Positions 43,013-50,400 of a stretch of DNA of 64,000 bases are shown here, piece after piece. A program made the translations under genes and the position numbers. Each line of letters begins with the position of its first letter. Positions within the stretch are counted from its first letter, which is position 1. Origin of the DNA: an uncultured bacterium (GTDB lineage Bacteria; Bacillota; Clostridia; Lachnospirales; Lachnospiraceae); NCBI GenBank assembly GCA_947383005.1, contig CANDBT010000014.1:35984-99983 (forward strand). The letters are read 5' to 3'. The notes beneath the pieces were generated by a model. That model saw nothing but the letters and a program-made list of their open reading frames with translations. It did no database searches and was not told the DNA's origin.

Positions 43013-43678
43013 ATGAATCGCTATATTGATTTAAGTGAAATCTCAGATGGAAAACGATATACATCCAAAGATCTTGTAAAAGTCGGCTGCGACGATTGCC
43101 GGGGCTGTTCAGCCTGCTGTGAAAGCATGGCTGATACCATTATTTTAGATCCTTTCGATCTATACAACCTGACAAAAGAGCTGCGTATTCCCGCTGCCGC
43201 CTTATTGCATCATCAGATTGATCTGAGTGTGGTGGACGGCGTGATTCTGCCTCATATGAAAATGGCTGACAGCACCAACCGGTGTCCTTTTTTAGATGGA
43301 AACGGAAGATGCTCCATCCACCATTTTCGCCCCGGCCTTTGCCGGTTGTTTCCTCTGGGACGTTACTATGAAAATCGTTCTTTTTCCTATTTTCTTCAGA
43401 TAAAAGAATGCAAAAAGTCCAATCGCACCAAAGTTAAGGTGCAAAAATGGATTGGCATAGCGGATTTTGAACGTTATGAAACCTTTATCGGAGATTGGCA
43501 CTATTTTTTAAAAGACCTTCAAAAACCATTGGCTGAACATGACGGTAAATGGGCAAAAAATGTCAATATGGAAATTCTTCAGCAATTCTTTTTCATTCCT
43601 TATGACACTTGCCAGGATTTTTACCCGCAGTTTTACGAACGGCTTAACACGTCCTCCCATCATATTCAAATTTTGTAA
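43013..43678 (+). CDS. YkgJ family cysteine cluster protein
   Basis: 221 residues with the CxxCxxCC-type zinc/iron-sulfur cluster of the YkgJ (UPF0153) family: GCDDCRGCSACCESM near the N-terminus, RCPFLDGNGRCSIHHFRPGLCRLFPLGR in the middle and KECKKS later. Function of the family is not established; a metal cluster is likely. Own promoter and RBS (ACGGAG). Convergent with the serpin gene. No linked partner. Confidence 0.85.
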   Translation: MNRYIDLSEISDGKRYTSKDLVKVGCDDCRGCSACCESMADTIILDPFDLYNLTKELRIPAAALLHHQIDLSVVDGVILPHMKMADSTNRCPFLDGNGRCSIHHFRPGLCRLFPLGRYYENRSFSYFLQIKECKKSNRTKVKVQKWIGIADFERYETFIGDWHYFLKDLQKPLAEHDGKWAKNVNMEILQQFFFIPYDTCQDFYPQFYERLNTSSHHIQIL

Positions 43679-43724
43679 GGAAAAGGGGACTGCCGAAAAC
43701 AGCCCCCCCAACACCTGCCATTTT

Positions 43725-45665
43725 TCAATCCGTTACCGCGACATAACTGGCCTCCCCGGAAAAGCCCTTTTCCCCAAACTCCTCTTCTGGCCATTCCGCT
43801 ACAAATTCATAAACTTTCCCATGCTTTAAAGGAATAATCCATTGATCCGTGTACACCGTCTCCAACGGCTTGGCTGCCTCTGTTTTTCCCAGTTGGGAGA
43901 TATCCCATTCACGGACAGTTAGCGTTTTGGGCATAACCGCACAGCCAAAAATATAACTGACTTCTTCCATTTGGTTATAATCGGGAATATCTAAAATGTC
44001 TGTCCGCTTTACATCAATATCCAAAGGATGGCTGCCACATGCCTCCACTCCTCTCATCTCCCCGTTTTCCTGCCACCGCCAGGAATAATTGCCAGGCTGG
44101 ATTGAAAATTGGCTCATCGTACTAGACAAGGCATCGCTGAGTTGGATCTCGGGCGCCTCGGTCAAAAGGACATCATGTTCTGCCAGCGGCAAACCGCAGG
44201 GCGCTTCTTCCGCCTCTTCCCCTGCCTCTTCTGCCGGATTTCTGCATATGCCCAAAAACAGCCAGGCATTGTGGCAATCATCCCAAATTCCAAACAAAAA
44301 CGGGCGGTTGAGAATCATCTCGGCTTCTTCCTCATTTTCTTTGAGCGCTCCTCTAGCCATGGCTATCATGGTATAAGCGGCTCCCTCTACTCCCTGCTCA
44401 TCCACGCCGATATGTGTCTGCTGAATCACACTCGATACCAGCAAGGAATCCGGAGAAATCCCTCCAAATTCTGCCTGCGGCCCGAACATCCGGTTTATCC
44501 CCATAGCTTTTAACGGATCATTCAATGAATAGCCGCTCCCAAAAGCAAATTTAGGTATTTTCCAGATCACCTTTCCGTCGACCCAGTCTCTTTCCGTGAG
44601 CTGCATCGCATCCCGCATTTTTTCCGGGCTTTCCAGAAATTCCCCCACGCTTCGTCCTTCATCCGGCAGCAAAAATACCATCCGGCAGCGATTATCCGTA
44701 TCCAGGCAGGAAAGCGTATACCCCTCTTCTTTGACAAAACTTCCCTCGCGTTGTTCCCGATTCAGATAAGGCACGGTAACACTCCCTCCATCCTCAAGAT
44801 AAAAACTATCCTCCTGGGTTTTCTCCTCTGCAAACGGCTCTGCCCAGCCTCCGTAAAAATACAGGGTATTTAAAATGGCCATCAACGTAGCCGGGTCGAC
44901 CTCTATCTGGGGTTCCAGCACTCCGTTGGTCTTTTCAGCAATCCATTTTCCCATCTGCTTCCCCGTATCCGGGTTTCCAAAATCCACACCGTAAGAAGAG
45001 GCAAAGAACTTTTCCGCCGCCAGTTTTTGATATTCTTCATAAACCGGAAGCTGGCCGGATATCCACAGGGAATTGCCCAGACGTATGGCGCTTCGGTAAT
45101 CTCCTATACCATAATGAGCCATCATTTCCTGTTCCCTCTGGTTGCTGTAAGTATACCATTGATAAAGCTTGCTGCACTGATCCGCCAGTTCCTGTTGGTT
45201 CTCCACGCCCAGTTTTTCCAATATCTGGCTGGCAGTCTCCCCCTGTGCGCCGCAACCCGCCAGGGCCAATGTGTAATACAGGCTTAAAGGACTGTAATTT
45301 TCATTCCCTTTCGTCCCTTTCAAGATGATGCTTCCGCTTTCATAGGCAAACTGAGCGAGTCCTTTGGCAAAGTCTTCCGAAATCTGATGCTCATTCAGCA
45401 GTTGTTCCCAGCCTTCATAGTCCTCCGGCGAAAGCTCTGCTTTTTTTGGTTCCCATGCCTCCCATGTTTTCCCTTTCTCCATATTCAGTTCATTTACGAT
45501 ATCCCCGCTTTCTTTTTCGGGCGTATCCCTCTGCTTGTTCAAATCCATCTCCGTTCCCTGGTCCTGAACCGATGGCACACCGGGTTTCTGGCATCCGGCA
45601 ACCGCAGATGACACCGCCGCTGCTGCCAGCAAATAAGCGATAAACCGTTTTGCGATTTTTTCCAT
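43725..45665 (-). CDS. Lipoprotein serpin with an extra C-terminal domain
   Basis: 646 residues. Lipoprotein signal ending SSAVAGC (Cys24), an acidic linker to about residue 90, then a serpin domain (about 95-485): NENYSPLSLYYTLALAGCGAQGETASQILEKLG, NSLWISGQLPVYEEYQKL, LMAILNTLYFYGGWAEPF, and the hinge/reactive loop HIGVDEQGVEGAAYTMIAMARGALKENEEEAEM before NRPFLFGI. Counting from the hinge places Lys or a neighbour at P1, suggesting a trypsin-like target protease (inference). About 160 further residues form a beta-rich domain I cannot name. Anchored outside, it could guard against host or rival proteases. Confidence 0.88.
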   Translation of the reverse strand: MEKIAKRFIAYLLAAAAVSSAVAGCQKPGVPSVQDQGTEMDLNKQRDTPEKESGDIVNELNMEKGKTWEAWEPKKAELSPEDYEGWEQLLNEHQISEDFAKGLAQFAYESGSIILKGTKGNENYSPLSLYYTLALAGCGAQGETASQILEKLGVENQQELADQCSKLYQWYTYSNQREQEMMAHYGIGDYRSAIRLGNSLWISGQLPVYEEYQKLAAEKFFASSYGVDFGNPDTGKQMGKWIAEKTNGVLEPQIEVDPATLMAILNTLYFYGGWAEPFAEEKTQEDSFYLEDGGSVTVPYLNREQREGSFVKEEGYTLSCLDTDNRCRMVFLLPDEGRSVGEFLESPEKMRDAMQLTERDWVDGKVIWKIPKFAFGSGYSLNDPLKAMGINRMFGPQAEFGGISPDSLLVSSVIQQTHIGVDEQGVEGAAYTMIAMARGALKENEEEAEMILNRPFLFGIWDDCHNAWLFLGICRNPAEEAGEEAEEAPCGLPLAEHDVLLTEAPEIQLSDALSSTMSQFSIQPGNYSWRWQENGEMRGVEACGSHPLDIDVKRTDILDIPDYNQMEEVSYIFGCAVMPKTLTVREWDISQLGKTEAAKPLETVYTDQWIIPLKHGKVYEFVAEWPEEEFGEKGFSGEASYVAVTD

Positions 45666-45735
45666 ATTCTCTCCTCCTTTTGCATAAATCCCTGATTACT
45701 GCTGCTGTAAATGCAAGTAATCCTTCCCGCTATTT

Positions 45736-45779
45736 TCCGGCGCAGGCAGGCAAGAAACTACCCGTCCAAACCGTTATAA
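45736..45779. repeat. R2 partial copy P4 (right end)
   Basis: TTCCGGCGCAGGCAGGCAAGAAACTACCCGTC... ending CCAAACCGTTAT; about 45 bases aligning with the right end of P1. The rest of the 45666-45929 gap holds two simple hairpins (GCTTCGCGAA type and TTATCA-AATTTGC/GCAAATT-TGATAA, 45888-45921) and no gene. Confidence 0.6.
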
Positions 45780-45929
45780 ATACAATACGGCCGACAAAGA
45801 AAATTTTATGGAAAATATTGATTAAATATATTACAGGAACCGCTTCGCGAACCCTGTAATCGGATTTTCGGCGCAAAGAACGCGCCTTTTATCATAATTT
45901 GCTTTGCAAATTCTGATAAGTTATACTAT

Positions 45930-46409
45930 TCAGACTGCCGGAAGCCGATAGACTCCCCTAATCTCCTGAATATTTACCTGTGCCACAAGAACCGGTTCAT
46001 TAATCTCTATCTCCTGGCAAACTTTGCTGCGGACAGGCATCTTTTCCCAAACCGTCCCGTTTTCCAGAACGATATCGAGAGTAAACTCTGACATATAACG
46101 GGTGCTGATATAAATCTTGCCGGCGCAGCGCCCGTAACAAAAATAAATCGAATTGGCGCGAAACAGAGTGTACCGCTTATAAGCAGGCGAAAGGAACGGC
46201 AGCGGGATAATCATTCCCAGTAAGAAAACGCTCAAATAATCGATGGGATTTTTGACGTGGAAAGCGGCCTCCATTGTCATCAAAAGCATACCCAGGATAA
46301 TCAGATCACAAATATAGGCAGACGACAGCTTATCGAAAAATGCCTCTTTTTCCTGCTTTATGATATATCTCCGAATCTTTTTTCTGGCCCGCTGCCATGG
46401 AATTTCCAT
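45930..46409 (-). CDS. Hypothetical membrane protein
   Basis: 159 residues. A basic N-terminus (WQRARKKIRRYIIKQEKEAF) is followed by two hydrophobic helices (YICDLIILGMLLMTMEAAFHV and YLSVFLLGMIIPLPFLSPAY), then a beta-rich cytoplasmic or external domain of about 80 residues. I do not recognise the family; it has the look of PH-like membrane proteins. The ATG 8 bases after GGAGG was chosen over the in-frame TTG two codons upstream. No operon partner. Confidence 0.65.
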   Translation of the reverse strand: MEIPWQRARKKIRRYIIKQEKEAFFDKLSSAYICDLIILGMLLMTMEAAFHVKNPIDYLSVFLLGMIIPLPFLSPAYKRYTLFRANSIYFCYGRCAGKIYISTRYMSEFTLDIVLENGTVWEKMPVRSKVCQEIEINEPVLVAQVNIQEIRGVYRLPAV

Positions 46410-46487
46410 AATCAATTCCTCCGAAATTTATGCAAATCTGCTTACAAAAATCGAGTAAGGAAAGTTTTTGTAACTGAACAACAACAA

Positions 46488-46556
46488 GCCTTTTCCCTGC
46501 CCGCCGCGCGGCCCATGCGCCGCTTCTGCGGCATACTTCCTCTGCATGGGACTGCG
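46488..46556. repeat. R1 hairpin repeat, copy D1
   Basis: Stem GCCCATGC/GCATGGG(A) with inner GCCGC/GCGGC. Relative to copy A (GCCCGCAC/GTGCGGGC) both sides of the outer stem changed together, keeping the pairing. Confidence 0.75.
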
Positions 46557-46558
46557 CA

Positions 46559-46645
46559 ATCGAGTAGGGAAGAGCCATCTTCCCCTACTCGCCGCGCGGC
46601 CCGCACGCTGCTTTAGCGCATATTCCTCTGTACGGGCCTGTGCAT
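46559..46645. repeat. R1 hairpin repeat, copy D2
   Basis: Begins with hairpin CGAGTAGGGAAG/CTTCCCCTACTCG, then the same sequence as copy A with few changes (inner GCTGC, one base lost, outer stem CGCAC/GTACG). In tandem with D1. Confidence 0.75.
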
Positions 46646-46673
46646 AAAAAAAGCCTTGGACAATCTCCAAAGC
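46646..46673 (-). terminator. Terminator of tRNA operon 2
   Basis: Minus-strand GCTTTGGA-GATTG-TCCAAGGC followed by seven T's, 11 bases past tRNA-Glu. Confidence 0.85.
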
Positions 46674-46683
46674 TTTTGCTTTA

Positions 46684-46755
46684 TGACCTCACCGGGAATC
46701 GAACCCGGGTTTACGCCGTGAGAGGGCGTCGTCTTGACCGCTTGACCATGAGGCC
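46684..46755 (-). tRNA. tRNA-Glu (anticodon CTC), copy 2
   Basis: Identical over 72 bases to the gene at 24831-24902. Confidence 0.95.
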
Positions 46756-46798
46756 GTACCATTAAATATTTGCTTATCTTCTATACATTTGCAGGAAA

Positions 46799-46872
46799 TC
46801 GAGGCGACAAGATTCGAACTTGCGGCCTCTGCGTCCCGAACGCAGCGCTCTACCAAACTGAGCCACGCCTCG
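46799..46872 (-). tRNA. tRNA-Pro (anticodon CGG), copy 2
   Basis: Identical over 74 bases to the gene at 24919-24992; first tRNA of the second operon. Confidence 0.95.
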
Positions 46873-46883
46873 ACACCTTGTTT

Positions 46884-46912
46884 AGTATAATATGAATTTT
46901 CCCAATTGTCAA
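46884..46912 (-). promoter_or_regulatory. Promoter of tRNA operon 2
   Basis: Minus-strand TTGACA, 17-base spacer, TATACT. Equivalent to the promoter of operon 1 with a diverged spacer. Confidence 0.85.
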
Positions 46913-46953
46913 TCGAATTTTCACGTAATTCATGGCCAACTATCCGCTATAAT

Positions 46954-47012
46954 ATAACAGTTCACAGGGCGCATCTTCTTGTCCGGCTACGCCGAACAAG
47001 AAGCATCGGGCG
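46954..47012. repeat. R2 long element P3, truncated
   Basis: Left end ATAACAGTTCACAGGGCGC, then CTTCTTGTCCGGC/GCCGAACAAGAAG and GCATCGGGCGT, where the match to P2 stops. The remaining two thirds of the element are replaced by the type I toxin-like locus, whose -35 box starts at the break point. Confidence 0.75.
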
Positions 47013-47041
47013 TTGAAATCCCTGTCGAAATATGGTAATAT
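47013..47041 (+). promoter_or_regulatory. Promoter of the small toxin-like message
   Basis: TTGAAA, 17-base spacer, TAATAT. Predicted start near 47048, giving a roughly 100-base leader rich in GGAGGG/CCCTCC complementarity able to hide the ribosome site. Confidence 0.65.
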
Positions 47042-47150
47042 CTCTTTGGGACTACCAGGATGGTAGGCGGTTAGCCCTCCCCGGAGGGACTGTGACCCTC
47101 CGTTTACATAGAAACCTGAAAGGGAATCAGAGAAAGGAGGGCTGAGCCAT

Positions 47151-47249
47151 ACGGATATTTTAGGACTTATTGCAGTGTTAAGTTTCGGCTTAACCTGCTT
47201 TGGTATCGGATATACATTCGGTAAAGATAGTAACAAACCACAGAAATAG
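47151..47249 (+). CDS. Small holin-like (type I toxin-like) membrane peptide with disrupted start
   Basis: 32 codons encode a helix of the form DILGLIAVLSFGLTCFGIGY followed by TFGKDSNKPQK: one membrane span with a charged lysine-rich tail, as in small type I (holin-like) toxins of Firmicutes. AAAGGAGG lies 10 bases upstream. The in-frame first codon is ACG; the DNA reads GCC-AT-AC-GGAT, which would become ATG-GAT if the two bases AC were removed. The peptide is therefore either silenced or started from ACG. An antisense promoter at 47366-47394 faces it. Confidence 0.6.
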   Translation, partial: TDILGLIAVLSFGLTCFGIGYTFGKDSNKPQK

Positions 47250-47359
47250 CCGCCCTCCCGTGACAAGGTAAGCGGCTATAGCTGTAAACTTATGAATCGG
47301 GCTAACCGTCTATCGGTAACTCCCGTGGGGGCGTCTATTATCAGCAGATGCCTCTCTTT
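47240..47359 (-). ncRNA. Predicted antisense antitoxin RNA
   Basis: Minus-strand promoter TTGAAC (47389-47394), 17-base spacer, TATTCT (47366-47371). The transcript would start near 47359 and end at the hairpin ATAGCCGC/GCGGCTAT (47246-47279), which is shared with the end of the toxin message, giving 3' overlap as in TxpA/RatA-type pairs. No expression evidence; inferred from promoter, hairpin and layout. Confidence 0.5.
47246..47279. terminator. Shared hairpin at the toxin/antitoxin ends
   Basis: Eight-base-pair stem ATAGCCGC/GCGGCTAT with an 18-base loop, containing the toxin stop codon in its 5' arm. Probable bidirectional terminator for both RNAs. Confidence 0.55.
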
Positions 47360-47453
47360 ATCTAAAGAATAGCACAATCTGCGGGAAAGTTCAAGGATTT
47401 TTCTGCCGGCTAAGATAAACTTATAAACAGTTTTGCCTTGAGGCAATCCAATT

Positions 47454-50400
47454 TCACTGAAAATCAAACAGCGACAACTGGTTGCTCTCCGGCAAGTCCC
47501 CCAAAAGCCCCAAGTCCGCCATCAAATCACACAGGCTTTTACTGATTTTCGCCCGGTTGCGGAAATCTTCCCTGGAGAGAAAAACACCTTCTGCCGCAGC
47601 CTCCTCCACGCCTTCCGCCGCCTTATCGCCCATGCCGTCAATACTGCTGAGGGAGGGCATCAGCTTCCCGTCAATAATCTGGAAATGGTTCGCTTTTGCC
47701 CGGTAAATATCAATAGGCATAAATTCGAAGCCTCTGGCATACATTTCCTGCACAATCCGCATATCCCGCAGGCTGTCCTGCTCTTTTTTGGATAAGCTGT
47801 CCGCCCTTCTGCGGTAATCCTCCAGATAATATTCCAGCCGCTCCTTTCCCTGGCACATCAGCTCATAGGAAAATCCGCTGGCCCGTATACTGAAAAAAGC
47901 CGCATAGTAAGCAAGAGGATAAAACACTTTACAGTAAGCTACCCGCCATGCCATCATCACATAAGCCGCCGCATGGGCTTTGGGGAACATATATTTGATT
48001 TTCAGGCAGGAGTCAATATACCATTGAGGCACATCGTGCTTTTTCATCTCCTCAATCCAGTCCGGCTTTAAACCTTTCCCTTTTCTGACACTTTCCATAA
48101 TCGTAAAAGAAAGCCCTTCTTCCAGTCCCTGCTGAATCAGATAGACCATAATATCGTCACGGCAGCATATAGCGGTCTGAATCGTAGCCTGTCCGCTTAA
48201 AATCAAATCTTTGGCATTGCCCAACCATACATCCGTACCATGGGCCAGGCCGGCAATCCTGACCAAATCGGAAAAATATTTGGGCTGGGCATCAATAAGC
48301 ATCTGCATAGCAAAATCCGTGCCGAATTCCGGGATGCCCATGGCTCCCAACTGGCAGCCGCCGATATCTTCAGGGGAAATGCCCAGGGCAGACGTATTCT
48401 GGAACAGGGACATCACCTCCGGCGAATCCAAAGGAATATCCTTTACCGGATCCAAGCCGGTCAAATCCTGTAGCATACGGATCATTGTCGGATCATCATG
48501 TCCCAGAATATCCAGTTTCAGCAGATTATGGTCAATCGAATGATAATCAAAATGAGTGGTTATGGTCTTAGTTGTCATATCGTTGGCCGGACGCTGCACC
48601 GGGGTAAACGAATAAATCTCCTCCCCGATAGGCAGGACCACAATCCCACCCGGATGCTGGCCCGTGGTACGGCGAACGCCCACACAGCCCTGGACTATAC
48701 GGTCAATTTCACAATTTCGTTTGTGGATGCCCCGTTCTTCATAATATTGTTTGACATAGCCGAAAGCTGTCTTGTCCGCTAATGTACCGATTGTCCCGGC
48801 CCGGAAAGTCTGCCCTTTGCCAAAAATCACTTCCGTATAATCATGGGCCTTGCTTTGATATTCACCGGAAAAATTCAAATCGATATCCGGCTCCTTATCC
48901 CCCTTAAACCCAAGAAACGTCTCGAAAGGAATATCAAAACCGGCTTTAGTCAAGGGTGTTCCGCAGACCGGACAAGCTTTATCCGGCATATCGCAGCCTG
49001 CCATGCCGGAAAATTTTTTCACTTCTTCCGAATCAAAATCATAGTAGTGGCATTGGGAACAGTAATAGTGAGGACTTAACGGATTTACCTCGGTGATCCC
49101 CGACATTGTCGCCACGAAAGAAGATCCGACCGAACCGCGGGAGCCGACCAGATATCCGTCTTCATTCGACTTCCACACCAGCTTCTGCGCAATAATATAC
49201 ATCACGGCAAAACCATTGGATATAATGGAATTCAGTTCGCGTTCCAACCGTTCCACCACGATTTCCGGCAATTTTTCCCCATACATCTCATAAGCCCGGT
49301 CATAACAAATTTTCCGTAATGTTTCATCGGAATTCTCAATCACCGGAGGACATTTATCCGGCCTTACAGGGGCAATCGGCTCGCACATATCGGCAATTTT
49401 CCGGGTATTGGCAATCACAACCTCTTCGGCTTTATCCGGCCCCAGGTATTCAAACTCTTTCAGCATTTCCTCTGTCGTCCGCAAATATAACGGCGCCTGC
49501 TGATCCGCATCACTGAAGTTCTGCCCGGCCATCAGAATCCGCCGGTACACTTCGTCCTCCGGATTTAAAAAATGTACGTCGCAAGTCGCGCAGACCGGCT
49601 TATCCAGCTCTTCCCCCATATGAATAATCCGCCAATTCAGCTCCTGCAAATCCTCTGCCGACTTTACCGGGCTTTTTTCATCCCGCAGCATAAAGGAATT
49701 ATTCCCTAAAGGCTGGATTTCCAGATAATCGTAAAACCCGGCAATCTTCACCAGCTCCGCCTCGGGAAGCCCCCGCAGCATGGCCTGATATAACTCTCCC
49801 GCCTCACAGGCCGAACCGATGATCAGCCCCTCCCGGTACTGTGCCAGCAGGCTTTTGGGAATTCGGGGACGTTTGGCAAAATAATTGATGTGCGACCAGG
49901 AAACCAAGCGGTACAAGTTTGTCCGCCCTACCTCGTTTTTAGCCAAAATAATCACATGAAAAGTAGGAAGCTTCCGGATCATGTCCGCGCTGAGCGCACT
50001 CATTTCGTTGAGTTGATCAAGATTTTCCACATCCCTGGCTTCCAGCATTTCTGCAAATTTCCTGAATATCTCTGCCGTGGCCCCTGCGTCGTCTACCGCC
50101 CGGTGATGATTTTCCAAAGAGACATTCAATGCTTTAGCTACCGTATCCAGCTTAAACCGGTTCAGATTGGGCAGCAGATGGCGCGCTAATGCCACGGTAT
50201 CCAATACCGTAGGGTTAAAATCAATGCCCTGGGCTTTCGCCTTACAGGAAATGAAACTTACATCAAAAGAAGCATTGTGAGCTACCAGGACACAATCCTG
50301 ACAGAAAGCAAGGAACCGGGGCAGGACCGTGTCAATTTTAGGCGCTGATAAAACCATATTATCGTTGATCCCTGTAAGCTGTTCAATCGCAAAAGGAATA

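Noticed and set aside
46428-46670. Open frames over the R1 tandem copies
   Set aside because: They consist of the GC-rich hairpin repeat and a terminator, with no ribosome site and no protein-like composition.
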